Shown here piece by piece: positions 24,828-33,365 of a stretch of DNA of 64,000 bases. Made by a program: the position numbers and the translations under genes. The DNA comes from Lachnospiraceae bacterium. Lineage in GTDB: Bacteria > Bacillota > Clostridia > Lachnospirales > Lachnospiraceae. The notes beneath the pieces were generated by a model. It was given only the letters and a program-made list of their open reading frames with translations. It did not search any database and was not told where the DNA came from. The DNA is taken from contig JAFVXW010000030.1 of assembly GCA_017500935.1 (NCBI GenBank), positions 62,001 to 126,000 on the forward strand, read 5' to 3'. Numbering within the stretch: position 1 is the first letter of the stretch; each line of letters opens with the position of its first letter.

Positions 24828-26861
24828 TCAGATTGTCCGATAATCGATGCTCTTTTTTATAAAAAAAGGCGATTTTTCGTTTAAAACAGCTTTTCTGTCC
24901 AAAACCTCGTCAGCCGCCTGACTGGCATAAAGAAGGATATCGGAGTCCTGATAGATATCTGCCAGCGCAAATTCCATCAGACCGCTTTGACGGATTCCAA
25001 ACAGATCGCCGGGGCCGCGAAGCTTTAAATCCTCATTTGCGATAAAAAATCCGTCATTGGAGCGGTTTAATACATCCAGCCGCTTATTTTTTCCGCCGCT
25101 TTCATCTCCTGTCATAAAAATGCAGAAACTTTGTTCTTTCCCTCGACCCACACGGCCTCTTAACTGATGAAGCTGCGCAAGGCCAAAGCGTTCCGCATTC
25201 TCAACCATCATGACCGTTGCATTGGGAACGTTTATACCAACTTCGATAACGGTTGTGGAGACTAAAATATCGATCTGATGGGCTGCAAATGCATCCATGA
25301 TCTCCTGCTTGACAGCTGCTTTCATTTTTCCGTGAAGCGCCGCAATCCGGACAGATTCCGGGAAAACCTGTTTTAGCTTATCCGTATAATCCGTCACATT
25401 TTCAAGCCCTTCCATTTCGCCTTCTTCTACCATAGGACAGATCACATACACCTGACGTCCTGCATCTATCTGTTTCTGCATAAAAGCATAGGCTTTGGGC
25501 CGATAATCCGTGTTGACCACACAGTTTTTGATCGGAAGTCGGTTTGAAGGAAGTTCATCTAAAACGGAAACATGGAGATCGCCGTATAAAACAATCGCCA
25601 GTGTTCTGGGAATCGGCGTGGCACTCATCACCAGAATATGGACATTATTGCCCTTGTTTGCCAAAAGCTCTCTCTGGCGCACACCGAAACGGTGCTGTTC
25701 ATCCGTGATCACAAGACTTAAATCTCTGTATCTGACTTTTTCCTGTATCAGCGCATGCGTACCGATAATGACATTTGCCCTGCAGGAAGCAATTTCCTCA
25801 TAAACTTCTCTTTTTTGTTTTGCAGTCATGGAACCGATCAGCAAAACAGGATTTACAGGCAGATCATAGGTTTCCTTTAACTGCATCAAAGATTCCAGGT
25901 GCTGCGCAGCCAGCACTTCCGTGGGAGCCATCAGACACCCCTGACGGCCGTTGCAGGCACAAAGAAGCAGTGCCAGAAATGCCAGAATGGTTTTGCCGCT
26001 TCCCACATCTCCCTGTATCAGACGGTTCATTGCGGTATGTCCCTGCAGATCCTGTTCGATTTCGCGCCATACCCGTTTCTGTGCATTGGTCAGTTCATAG
26101 GGAAGTGCTTCGATCAGCTGATCCGTTTCTGATGCCGCAGAAAGCATATCATCCACAAAAAGTGTTTCATTGATCTCTTTTTGTCTTTTGATCTGAATCA
26201 AAAAGGCAAGAAATTCATCAAAAACAAGCCGTTTTCTGGCATTAAGCATTTCTTCAGCCGCAGTAGGAAAATGTATTTTTTCAAAAGCTGCAGGCAGGGA
26301 CATCAGTCTGTAGGCATCTGTCATTTCCTGCGGCAGATATTCCTCAATCGGAAGCTGATCCAATACTTCCCGCATACATTTGCTGATCATATGATTGGTC
26401 AGGCCGTTGGTCAGCCCGTATTTTGGCTGCATGGTTCCTGCAAGCTTACTGTATTCTTCCAGGGAAAAAATACGGGGATGCTCCATGGTAATCACATTCT
26501 GGCCTGTTTTTTTCACCATTCCGCGAAACACAAAACGCATACCGGGTTTTAACGTGCTTTTGATATACGGCATCCTAAAATATGTAAGCTGTATCATTCC
26601 GGTACTGTCTCCGGCTTTGACTCTGGTGATCACAAGATTTTTGGCACGGACCGTAGCCGGTGTTCCGATCACAGCTGCTATGATGGAATATGTTTTCCCT
26701 GCTTCCAGCTGACTGATCGTTACCGGCTCTTCAAAATGATCATAATCGTGCGGGAAATGATAAAGAAGATCCCCCACAGTTTCAATATGAAGTTTTGAAA
26801 AAAGCGCAGTGGTTTTAGCCCCTACGCCTTTTATCATGGTAATCGTATCCTGATATTTCAT
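24828..26861 (-). CDS. recG: ATP-dependent DNA helicase RecG
   Basis: A branch-migrating helicase that remodels stalled forks and Holliday junctions. Residues about 1-250 form the wedge/OB-fold part (ITRVKAGDSTGMIQLTYF). The helicase motor has Walker A GDVGSGKT, Walker B-like TDEQHRFGVRQR, and motif III MSATPIPRTLAIVLYGDL. The C-terminal QLRGRVGRGKEQSFCIF and LRGPGDLFGIRQSG are RecG-specific. The length of 677 residues is normal. It follows fakA with a 20-bp gap, as in Bacillus and many Clostridia. ATG 26861 has no clear Shine-Dalgarno sequence. Confidence 0.95.
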   Translation of the reverse strand: MKYQDTITMIKGVGAKTTALFSKLHIETVGDLLYHFPHDYDHFEEPVTISQLEAGKTYSIIAAVIGTPATVRAKNLVITRVKAGDSTGMIQLTYFRMPYIKSTLKPGMRFVFRGMVKKTGQNVITMEHPRIFSLEEYSKLAGTMQPKYGLTNGLTNHMISKCMREVLDQLPIEEYLPQEMTDAYRLMSLPAAFEKIHFPTAAEEMLNARKRLVFDEFLAFLIQIKRQKEINETLFVDDMLSAASETDQLIEALPYELTNAQKRVWREIEQDLQGHTAMNRLIQGDVGSGKTILAFLALLLCACNGRQGCLMAPTEVLAAQHLESLMQLKETYDLPVNPVLLIGSMTAKQKREVYEEIASCRANVIIGTHALIQEKVRYRDLSLVITDEQHRFGVRQRELLANKGNNVHILVMSATPIPRTLAIVLYGDLHVSVLDELPSNRLPIKNCVVNTDYRPKAYAFMQKQIDAGRQVYVICPMVEEGEMEGLENVTDYTDKLKQVFPESVRIAALHGKMKAAVKQEIMDAFAAHQIDILVSTTVIEVGINVPNATVMMVENAERFGLAQLHQLRGRVGRGKEQSFCIFMTGDESGGKNKRLDVLNRSNDGFFIANEDLKLRGPGDLFGIRQSGLMEFALADIYQDSDILLYASQAADEVLDRKAVLNEKSPFFIKKSIDYRTI

Positions 26862-26881
26862 ATACGTTTCAAAAAAATGCC

Positions 26882-28564
26882 TTATTCTGCAGAAATGATA
26901 TAGTAATAGATCGGCTGTCCGCCATACTGAAGCTCTACATCACAGGAACCGTACTTTTCTTCCACTTTGCTTCTGAGTGCTTCTGCATCCTCTTCGGAAG
27001 TGTCTGCACCGTAATAGATGCTGATCAGTTCGGTATCTTCGTCAACCATCTCGTCAACCATAGTTGCAGTAACATCTTCGATCGCAGTTCCCACAGCGAG
27101 AATGCCGGCATCGCCGATACCCATGTAATCGCCTTCGTGGATTTCCTTGTCATCGATCACGGTGTCACGAACGGCATAGGTAACTTCGCCGGTCTTAACC
27201 ATGCTGATCGCTTCTGTCATGGCAGCTTCATTGTCTTCTGCGCTCATGTCAGGCACATAATTGATCACAGCGGTGATACCCTGTGCGATGGTCTTGGAAG
27301 GAATCACAACAATATTCTTATCTTCTGTCAGGTATTTTGCCTGGTTAGCAGCAAGAATAATATTTTTGTTGTTGGGAAGCACAAAAACAGTCTCTGCGTT
27401 CACCTTTTCAATGGCATTGAGCACATCTTCCGTGCTGGGATTCATGGTCTGTCCGCCTTCGATGATATAGTCAACGCCCAGATCTTTCATGATGGCATTA
27501 AGACCTTCACCTACAGAAACCGCAATAAAGCCAACTTCCTTTTTCTCAGCGGGAATTTCTTCCTCAGCAGGAGCTGCTTCTTCCTGATTCTCAGACATGC
27601 GGATCACCTTTTCCTGATGCTCCAGTCTCATGTTGTCGATCTTCATATTGGAAAGTGCGCCATACTTTAATGCCTTCTGGATCGCAAGACCAGGGTCATT
27701 GGTATGTACATGCACCTTTACCACATCATCATCCGCAACCACAACAATAGAATCACCGATGGACTCTAAAAATGCCTTGAAATCAAGTTCCTGCTTGATA
27801 TTAAAGGTTTTGTTCAACAGAATGATAAATTCTGTACAATATCCGAATTTAATGTCAGCATCTGCCTGTGCTGCAGCAGCATCCACAGCGGGCTTTTCAG
27901 TCTTGACAGGTGCAGCTACGGTAAAATCAACTTCCTTGCCAAGATAAGCATCGTATGCACCCTTTAATACCTGCATAAGACCCTGACCGCCGGAATCCAC
28001 AACGCCTGCCTGTTTTAAAACAGGAAGCATCTCCGGGGTCTGGCTTAATACATAATCTGCATGTGCAATGATCTCACCCAGATATTTTTCCATGTCGGTT
28101 TCACCGGCATCTGCCAGTTCACGCGCCTTTAAAGAAGCACCCTTGGCAACGGTCAGAATTGTTCCTTCCTTGGGCTTCATAACTGCCTTATATGCGGTCT
28201 CAACAGCACGCTCGCATGCCAGTGCAATGATCGGAATATCAATTTCATCGTATTCTCTGATCACCTTGGCAAAACCGCGGAACAGCTGGGAAAGGATAAC
28301 ACCGGAGTTGCCGCGCGCACCGCGCAGGGAACCGGAAGAGATAGCCTTTGCCAAAGAAGGCATGTCCAGATCATTGGTTGCATTCATGGAAGCCACATCC
28401 TTTGCAGCAGCCATAATGGTAAGTGTCATATTTGTACCGGTATCACCGTCCGGAACCGGGAAAACGTTTAAATCGTTAATCCACTCTTTCTTGCTCTCAA
28501 GATCCTTAGCACCTGCTAAGAACATCTTTGCAAGCATCTTAGCGTCGATAGTATTTAAACCCAC
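26882..28564 (-). CDS. fakA: Fatty acid kinase ATPase subunit (DAK2-domain protein)
   Basis: FakA phosphorylates fatty acids presented by a FakB (DegV-family) protein, feeding exogenous fatty acids into phospholipid synthesis. The N-terminal DAK2 kinase domain (about 1-200) shows FPVPDGDTGTNMTLT and SGSLRGARGNSGVILSQLFRG. A central region with VHVHTNDPG and a C-terminal FakA-specific domain (EGGQTMNPSTEDVLNAIE, SIYYGADTSEEDA) follow. An acidic, alanine-rich linker lies near 335-345. The start is GTG 28564 with AAGGAGG eight bases upstream. It follows the Asp23-family gene, the usual Firmicutes arrangement. No fakB is in the window. Confidence 0.9.
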   Translation of the reverse strand: MGLNTIDAKMLAKMFLAGAKDLESKKEWINDLNVFPVPDGDTGTNMTLTIMAAAKDVASMNATNDLDMPSLAKAISSGSLRGARGNSGVILSQLFRGFAKVIREYDEIDIPIIALACERAVETAYKAVMKPKEGTILTVAKGASLKARELADAGETDMEKYLGEIIAHADYVLSQTPEMLPVLKQAGVVDSGGQGLMQVLKGAYDAYLGKEVDFTVAAPVKTEKPAVDAAAAQADADIKFGYCTEFIILLNKTFNIKQELDFKAFLESIGDSIVVVADDDVVKVHVHTNDPGLAIQKALKYGALSNMKIDNMRLEHQEKVIRMSENQEEAAPAEEEIPAEKKEVGFIAVSVGEGLNAIMKDLGVDYIIEGGQTMNPSTEDVLNAIEKVNAETVFVLPNNKNIILAANQAKYLTEDKNIVVIPSKTIAQGITAVINYVPDMSAEDNEAAMTEAISMVKTGEVTYAVRDTVIDDKEIHEGDYMGIGDAGILAVGTAIEDVTATMVDEMVDEDTELISIYYGADTSEEDAEALRSKVEEKYGSCDVELQYGGQPIYYYIISAE

Positions 28565-28577
28565 CGTAAATTCCTCC

Positions 28578-28934
28578 TTAATCAATCACTCGTACACCTT
28601 CTATAAAGATGTTGATCTTCTCAACTTCGATGCCGGTAAATTCTTCTACTTTATATTTTACGTTGCTGATCAGATTATCAGAAACAGCAAGAATGCTTAC
28701 GCCATAAGCAACGATCACGTGAAAATCCATGGTCAGTTTGTTGTTGTTAATGTAAACACCAATTCCTTTGGTGACACTGTCACGTTTTAACAGTTTAACC
28801 AGACCGCCTTTAACAGAAACGCCCATGCCTACGATACCAAAACATTCCATGGCAACATTTCCCGCATACTGCGCAATAACTTCTTTATCAATGGTAATAT
28901 TGCCCATATGTGTGGTCATTGAAGAGCTCTTCAT
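28578..28934 (-). CDS. Asp23/Gls24 family envelope stress protein
   Basis: A 118-residue DUF322 protein. GNITIDKEVIAQYAGNVAME and CFGIVGMG at the N-terminus, and the central INNNKLTMDFHVIVAYG, are characteristic. Members attach to the cytoplasmic membrane face or respond to alkaline stress; the YloU subgroup is always beside fakA, as here. The start is ATG 28934 with AAAGGAGG seven bases upstream; a reading from 28955 would place the start inside the ribosome binding site. Confidence 0.88.
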   Translation of the reverse strand: MKSSSMTTHMGNITIDKEVIAQYAGNVAMECFGIVGMGVSVKGGLVKLLKRDSVTKGIGVYINNNKLTMDFHVIVAYGVSILAVSDNLISNVKYKVEEFTGIEVEKINIFIEGVRVID

Positions 28935-28969
28935 GCCAAAACCTCCTTTTTGCATAAAAATCTAATGCT

Positions 28970-28998
28970 ATTATAACCGCTTTCTCAAAAAAAGGAAA
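28970..28998 (-). promoter_or_regulatory. Promoter for asp23-fakA-recG
   Basis: On the minus strand a perfect TATAAT (28970-28975) is present, with a poor -35 (TTTCCT, 17-base spacing). It is divergent from the rpmB promoter about 60 bp away. Confidence 0.5.
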
Positions 28999-29037
28999 CA
29001 ATTATTTTAACTTTTTAAAATTTTGCTAATATTTCAC

Positions 29038-29066
29038 TTGCCAAATTGACAAATTTCTGCTATCAT
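29038..29066 (+). promoter_or_regulatory. Sigma-A promoter of rpmB
   Basis: TTGCCA (29038-29043), 17 bases, then TATCAT (29061-29066) preceded by TGC, an extended -10. It is directed at rpmB, with GGAGG close to the start codon. Confidence 0.7.
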
Positions 29067-29114
29067 ACTGATGTTGTCAGTCAAACGACTAATATAGTTT
29101 GAGGAGGTGCAATC

Positions 29115-29300
29115 ATGGCAAAATGCGATATCTGTGGCAAAGGCGCTCATTTTGGTAACAACGTAAGCCATTCCAATAGAAAAACAAACCGTATTTGGAA
29201 TTCAAACGTAAGAAGCGTTAAGTGCAAAGTTAATGGTGGTGCACGCAGAATGCACGTATGCACAAGCTGCTTAAAATCCGGCGCGATTGAGAGAGGTTAA
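29115..29300 (+). CDS. rpmB: 50S ribosomal protein L28
   Basis: A ribosomal large subunit protein of 61 residues. MAKCDICGKGAHFGNNVSHS and the later RRMHVCTSCLKSG hold two CxxC pairs, so this is the zinc-binding (C+) form of L28. SNRKTNRIWNSNVRSVK is the rRNA-contacting core. GAGGAGGTGC precedes ATG 29115. It is monocistronic with its own promoter and terminator, divergent from asp23-fakA as in Bacillus. Confidence 0.97.
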   Translation: MAKCDICGKGAHFGNNVSHSNRKTNRIWNSNVRSVKCKVNGGARRMHVCTSCLKSGAIERG

Positions 29301-29318
29301 TTAAAAAAAGATTTTTTT

Positions 29319-29347
29319 AAGACTGTGTAAATCACAGTCTTTTTTTT
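29319..29347 (+). terminator. Intrinsic terminator of rpmB
   Basis: AAGACTGTG and CACAGTCTT form a 9-bp stem with a 5-base loop, followed by a run of eight or more T on the plus strand. Confidence 0.9.
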
Positions 29348-29380
29348 ATCCATAAGGCTATAACAATTTCATATACTCTC

Positions 29381-29530
29381 TTACCAGCACTCATGCCGCA
29401 AAAAGAAACAGATCAGCAGGATGACAAGCGCGATCAAAAGCCCCACGATTCTGAATCGTATAAAAATCATGAGCAGCATGCCAACTGCCATCCAGAATAA
29501 CGCAAAAACCACGATCCGATTCAGTCTCAT
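29381..29530 (-). CDS. Small two-helix membrane protein, 49 residues
   Basis: An open frame from ATG 29530 to TAA 29381. The protein starts MRLNRIVVFALFWMAVGM and ends CFFLRHECW, with two hydrophobic stretches (about 6-23 and 27-44) split by the basic turn RFR. A weak GGTGAG lies four bases before the start. It follows gerW by 76 bp in the same direction, so a shared transcript is possible. It has no recognisable function. The continuous hydrophobic pattern with positive-inside flanks argues for a real gene, but length and the weak ribosome binding site limit certainty. Confidence 0.55.
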   Translation of the reverse strand: MRLNRIVVFALFWMAVGMLLMIFIRFRIVGLLIALVILLICFFLRHECW

Positions 29531-29606
29531 ACTGCTCACCACATTTTAAAAGTATTCAGTTATACTCTATGCCGAAGCTGCTTAAATATTTCCCGGATTT
29601 TAAAAC

Positions 29607-30023
29607 TTATTCTGCTTTTTCTTCCGGAAAAGCTGCATTGACAGCTTCTTTATCACTTACCATTTCTTCTTTTTTGGCGGTAAACTTGTCAACGATATCA
29701 GGGATCATATCAACGATCTTACCGATAGTATCAGAGTTTTTGACGCTGATCATTCTTGTCTGACCGTTTTTGATCATCAGCACTGCGCTGGGGGACATTT
29801 TTCCGCTCACACCGCCTGCGCCTCCGTTTTTGGAAGTACAGGAACCATTATTGCAGGTGGCACCCGCACCGACACCGAAAGAAACATCCACTAAAGGGAT
29901 AATGATGGTATCATCGATTTTTGTAGGTTCTCCAACCACAGTTTTGGTTGTGAATACGGCATCTACACTCTTCATCAGTGCTTCCATAACGGAACCGATA
30001 TTATTGTCCTTATGCTCTGCCAT
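29607..30023 (-). CDS. ytfJ: GerW family sporulation protein YtfJ
   Basis: A 138-residue YtfJ/GerW protein, needed in Bacillus for normal germination with some receptors and made in the forespore. Signatures are VMEALMKSVDAVFTTKTVVG, TIIIPLVDVSFGVGAGA, and a glycine-rich loop (GGAGGVSGKMSPSAVL), followed by the amphipathic tail. The pairing with the DUF2953 gene directly upstream (overlap of 14 bases) is the same as ytfI-ytfJ in Bacillus. AAGGAGG precedes ATG 30023. Confidence 0.92.
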   Translation of the reverse strand: MAEHKDNNIGSVMEALMKSVDAVFTTKTVVGEPTKIDDTIIIPLVDVSFGVGAGATCNNGSCTSKNGGAGGVSGKMSPSAVLMIKNGQTRMISVKNSDTIGKIVDMIPDIVDKFTAKKEEMVSDKEAVNAAFPEEKAE

Positions 30024-30966
30024 TTTTTGGATCCTCCTTTTTACGAAGTAACCTGATCAGTGTCAGGAAATCTTTATTCAGAATCATTCTCAGCACCAAC
30101 ACCAGTAATACGCTGAGTATGGTATGTCCGGCCAGATAAAAACTGCCTTCCAGTTTCTTTTCTTCAAAATATGGAATGATCACGACTTTCTGTGCGACCC
30201 AGGGATACAAAATACCCTGTACTGCCATGATGCTTCCTGTCACAGAAGGGTCTTCCATTCCGACATGTGCGATCACGGATAATTTGCGCGGACGTATATG
30301 CATCAGCATTTTGGAAAACATCCGGAGCACTCTTTTTATAAGCCGCTGTACTTCAGCTCTCTTTAAGATCGCCAGGTAATGATCCGCCTGTTTGCGCACA
30401 TTCTGTATCGAATTTTTAATGTCTGCAATCTTATCTTTCCACTTTTGTATCAATGCTGAAATTTTTTCGGAAACAGATTGTTTTTCCTTGGTTTCCGTTG
30501 CATTTTCAGGTATTTCGGCTGTATTTACAGATGTTTCACTTGTATTTACAGGTGTTTCACTAGTATTTACAGGTGTTTTTTCTGTTTTTACATGCTCTTC
30601 ATCAGATGTATTTTCCTGCTGCAGATGCTCCTGCGTTGCATTGTCTTTTTTTGCCTTTACTTTGCGGTCTTTTTTGGGCATTTGGGGGGCAGCAGGATCT
30701 TTTTTCTTTCCGGGAAGGATTCTGAAACCAAATACAGTTACTTCCCATTCAAATAAGTCATTGTATCCTGCATTTACTTTTAAAATACCCAGAAACCAGC
30801 TTATTTTAGCACGAAAATGTATCTTTTCCTGATAGGACCCTTCTGCCTGATAGCGGATCGGACACAGAAGAACCAACAGGATCAAACATAATATGAATCC
30901 TAAAACAGAAAGCAGGATAATTCCGATCCATTTTAAGATCATCAGAACAAACATCAATACTTCCAT
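30010..30966 (-). CDS. DUF2953 membrane protein (YtfI-like)
   Basis: A 318-residue protein. Residues about 4-33 form one N-terminal membrane segment (WIGIILLSVLGFILCLILLV), followed by a DUF2953-type region (ISWFLGILKVNAGY). Residues about 100-170 are a charged, low-complexity linker with tandem PVNTSET-like repeats (DNA repeat at 30500-30583). The C-terminal part (LSVIAHVGMEDPSVTGSI) is the recognised DUF2953 core, ending in a second hydrophobic stretch and a basic tail. It is the partner of ytfJ and probably sporulation-linked by context. The ATG at 30966 overlaps the upstream gene by 13 bases; ATG 30954 is an alternative. Confidence 0.82.
   Translation of the reverse strand: MEVLMFVLMILKWIGIILLSVLGFILCLILLVLLCPIRYQAEGSYQEKIHFRAKISWFLGILKVNAGYNDLFEWEVTVFGFRILPGKKKDPAAPQMPKKDRKVKAKKDNATQEHLQQENTSDEEHVKTEKTPVNTSETPVNTSETSVNTAEIPENATETKEKQSVSEKISALIQKWKDKIADIKNSIQNVRKQADHYLAILKRAEVQRLIKRVLRMFSKMLMHIRPRKLSVIAHVGMEDPSVTGSIMAVQGILYPWVAQKVVIIPYFEEKKLEGSFYLAGHTILSVLLVLVLRMILNKDFLTLIRLLRKKEDPKNGRA
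30500..30583. repeat. Four 21-bp tandem repeat units inside the DUF2953 gene
   Basis: On the plus strand the unit GTATTTACAGGTGTTTCACT plus one base starts at 30521, 30542 and 30563, with a degenerate fourth unit at 30500. The unit is a multiple of three and encodes a seven-residue PVNTSET-like repeat in the linker, so copy number can change without breaking the frame. Confidence 0.8.
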
Positions 30967-31286
30967 TTACCGCTTCCATCCGTTCTGTAAAGATATTCCC
31001 GCAGCTGTCCGGGTACTCCAAGTTCACAGGAATCCTTTGCCATCTGTTCGACAAGCCCATAAGCTTCTCCCATGCTGCCGGCAATTCCTGCGATCTGCAG
31101 TGTTTTTCTGTCATAGTGACGCTTGTCTTTTAAATATTTACTATCAAAAATATCCAGCTGATCGCTGTTTTTGGAAACGGTGATCAGATAAATATCAAAC
31201 TGCCCTGCCCCGATCCGAAGAAGATGCCTGACATGCTGTACATGTTGGATTGACTGCCCTACATAGAGCTTTTCATGAAATCTCAT
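30954..31286 (-). CDS. Conserved-looking small protein, function unknown
   Basis: A 110-residue protein beginning MRFHEKLYVGQSIQHVQHVR. No motif is recognised; the sequence is soluble, with no membrane segment. It includes IYLITVSKNSDQLDIFDSK and AGIAGSMGEAYGLVEQM. I place the start at ATG 31286 because AGGAAGGAA lies just upstream and a terminator hairpin (31311-31337) lies inside the longer reading to 31340. It overlaps the DUF2953 gene downstream, so it belongs to the same operon. Confidence 0.65.
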   Translation of the reverse strand: MRFHEKLYVGQSIQHVQHVRHLLRIGAGQFDIYLITVSKNSDQLDIFDSKYLKDKRHYDRKTLQIAGIAGSMGEAYGLVEQMAKDSCELGVPGQLREYLYRTDGSGKWKY

Positions 31287-31310
31287 AAATTCCTTCCTGT
31301 ACGATAGTAT

Positions 31311-31337
31311 AAAAGCCGGTAATAGATACCGGCTTTT
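31311..31337 (-). terminator. Terminator behind the NUDIX gene
   Basis: AAAAGCCGGTA and TACCGGCTTTT form an 11-bp stem with a 5-base loop. On either strand the stem ends in TTTT, so it may act in both directions. It follows the NUDIX stop at 31340 on the minus strand. Confidence 0.75.
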
Positions 31338-31339
31338 CA

Positions 31340-31792
31340 TTAGAAATATTTGCGGTTGCCCCAGAGATTACTTTTCTTTAAATCCAGATACTCATGATAA
31401 GCTTTCTCCAGAATCTGCTTTTCATTCGCAAATTTTAAAAGATGATACGCTTCATGATATTTGTAAAATCCGGAATCTACAAAATACTCTTCTCTTTGCG
31501 GTTTGCTGTAATAACTGTCCGCCATCATAAGATACCAGTGTACTTCCTTCTCCACAGTATCTTCGGGTACATTGAAAGTGTACTCGCTCTTGCCAACATA
31601 TTTAATAATGGAGGCTCTTGCTCCACTTTCCTCAAGAACTTCACGGAGAGCGGTATCTTTAAATTCTTCTCCTTCTTCCACTGTTCCCTTTGGTAATACC
31701 CATCCTTCATACTTATTCTTATAATTCTTGTAAAGAAGGAGTATCTTTCCACGGAAAATTACCACACCGCCGCAGCTGGTTGCTTCAATCAC
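31340..31792 (-). CDS. NUDIX hydrolase (Ap4A-hydrolase-like)
   Basis: A 150-residue NUDIX protein. The NUDIX box is LPKGTVEEGEEFKDTALREV followed by LEESG. The WVLPKGTVEEGE pattern is typical of the diadenosine-tetraphosphate/Ap4A-like branch in Firmicutes, but the substrate is inferred. The start is GTG 31792 with AGGAGG seven bases upstream; the longer reading to 31873 would include the promoter at 31832-31860. It is monocistronic by its promoter and terminator. Confidence 0.82.
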   Translation of the reverse strand: MIEATSCGGVVIFRGKILLLYKNYKNKYEGWVLPKGTVEEGEEFKDTALREVLEESGARASIIKYVGKSEYTFNVPEDTVEKEVHWYLMMADSYYSKPQREEYFVDSGFYKYHEAYHLLKFANEKQILEKAYHEYLDLKKSNLWGNRKYF

Positions 31793-31831
31793 TGCAATTC
31801 CTCCTGTCCGGCGATAACATATTCTGAACTC

Positions 31832-31860
31832 AGTATACAGCAGAACACACGTCAGGGCAA
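31832..31860 (-). promoter_or_regulatory. Sigma-A promoter for the NUDIX gene
   Basis: On the minus strand TTGCCC (31855-31860) and TATACT (31832-31837) are separated by exactly 17 bases. Confidence 0.75.
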
Positions 31861-31913
31861 GTCCTTTTTTCAAGAAAGGATATTATTCATGACTGCATGC
31901 GGATGCAGCGTAA

Positions 31914-33365
31914 TCACTTTTCAAACCAGGCATCAAAGATCCTTCTGGCAAGAGGAACTGCATAATCGCCTCCGGAACCAATCTTTTCGACAATGACAGT
32001 CACTGCGATCTGCGGGTCTTCAACCGGAGCAAACCCGGTAAACCAGGCATGAGAATCTTCTTTTACTTTGTTAAATTCCGCAGAACCGGTTTTTCCTGCA
32101 CTTGTATAGGACTGGCCATTTAATTTTTTAGCGGTTCCCGACAGCACAACTTCCTGCATCAGCTGCTTTAAAATATCAGCTTCTTCTTTGCTCATCAGTT
32201 CCTGATACGGCCTGGGATCATTTGTTTCCAAAACTTTTCCCTCTGCACTTTTGATCGAATCCACAAGGATCGGTTCCATCACCACACCTTCATTGGCGAT
32301 CGCCTGCGTGATCATATTTAAAAGCATAGGCGTGATCTGCGTCTGTCCCTGTCCGATGGAAGTCTGAATGACTGCTTCTGCGCTGCTGTTTTGATCAAGT
32401 GCAACTGATGTGATCTGCTGCGGCAGCTCTATCGGAAGCGCCTGGTTAAAAAGCAGACTGTCAATGGTGTTTCTGAACTGTTTTTTCTCTGTCATCATAC
32501 CGATATTGGCAAAGGAACAGTTGCAGGACTTTGCAAAGGATCTGATCATATCAACACTGTTGTGAACGGAACCATGATAACACTGTATTTTGTTTTCACC
32601 GTTTTGATAGACACCGTTACACTGATAATGGTATGAATTCCAGTCGTCAGGATGCATCTGAATATAGGAAAGAGCTGTCACGATCTTAAAGGTGGAGCCG
32701 GGTGGATAAAGTCCCTGGGTTACCCGGTTTATTAAAACGGCACTTTCGGTATCTTCGTTGACCTTATCCCAGATCGCAGCGATCTGATTCGGATCATAAT
32801 CAGGCTTACTGACCATTGCAAGGATTCTTCCGGTTTTTACTTCTGTCACAACAACTGCGCCCTGATACATGCCCATGGCATCATAAGCCGCCTGCTGCAG
32901 TTTGGTATTTAAGGTGGAATATACATTGTTTCCCGGATTCTTTTTCTGATCGGCCTCATTTTGTGCCTGGGTCATCTCAGAAACCGCGGTATTGGTCAGC
33001 CAGTAATTTTCAATACTTTCTATGCCGGTCTTTCCTTTGTCGGTATAACCAACCACATGAGAAAACAGATTTCCATAAGGGTATACCCTTGTGTCTTTTT
33101 CTTCCTTTTCCACTGTCTGTGCAAGAACATAACCGTCTTCCGAATAGATGGTGCCGCGCGTATTCTGCGCTGCCACAACACTCTGGCGGCTGTTATAACT
33201 GTTATTAAACAGGATTTCCTGCTGACTGTTTACATATCCAAAAAGATAATAAAACAAAAATCCAAAAACTGCCACAAAACATGCGCTGCAGAAATAAAGC
33301 TCCCTGTTAGCCTTCCGCTTCATTTTCCGAAGCTGTTTTCTGGATATTTTTTCGTTCTTTTGCAA
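31914..33365 (-). CDS. Penicillin-binding protein 2-type transpeptidase (class B)
   Basis: A class B PBP of 483 residues that cross-links peptidoglycan outside the membrane. A basic N-terminus is followed by one membrane anchor near residues 24-44. The non-catalytic region contains RGTIYSEDGYVLA. The transpeptidase motifs are STFK (S224, K227), SCN (280-282) and KTGS (425-428). It is shorter than FtsI/PBP2 of Gram-negatives, which fits the PbpA-like proteins paired with FtsW/RodA. The start is TTG 33365 with GGAGG nine bases upstream, inside the ftsW end: the genes overlap by 59 bp, so production is likely coupled. Confidence 0.9.
   Translation of the reverse strand: MQKNEKISRKQLRKMKRKANRELYFCSACFVAVFGFLFYYLFGYVNSQQEILFNNSYNSRQSVVAAQNTRGTIYSEDGYVLAQTVEKEEKDTRVYPYGNLFSHVVGYTDKGKTGIESIENYWLTNTAVSEMTQAQNEADQKKNPGNNVYSTLNTKLQQAAYDAMGMYQGAVVVTEVKTGRILAMVSKPDYDPNQIAAIWDKVNEDTESAVLINRVTQGLYPPGSTFKIVTALSYIQMHPDDWNSYHYQCNGVYQNGENKIQCYHGSVHNSVDMIRSFAKSCNCSFANIGMMTEKKQFRNTIDSLLFNQALPIELPQQITSVALDQNSSAEAVIQTSIGQGQTQITPMLLNMITQAIANEGVVMEPILVDSIKSAEGKVLETNDPRPYQELMSKEEADILKQLMQEVVLSGTAKKLNGQSYTSAGKTGSAEFNKVKEDSHAWFTGFAPVEDPQIAVTVIVEKIGSGGDYAVPLARRIFDAWFEK

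Noticed and set aside
28068-28790. 240-codon open frame on the plus strand opposite fakA and asp23
   Set aside because: Serine/alanine-rich shadow of two conserved genes.
31863-31908. Two small inverted repeats behind the PBP gene
   Set aside because: CTGCAT/ATGCAG and TCCTTT/AAAGGA are short, and no T-run follows in the right place, so no terminator is called.
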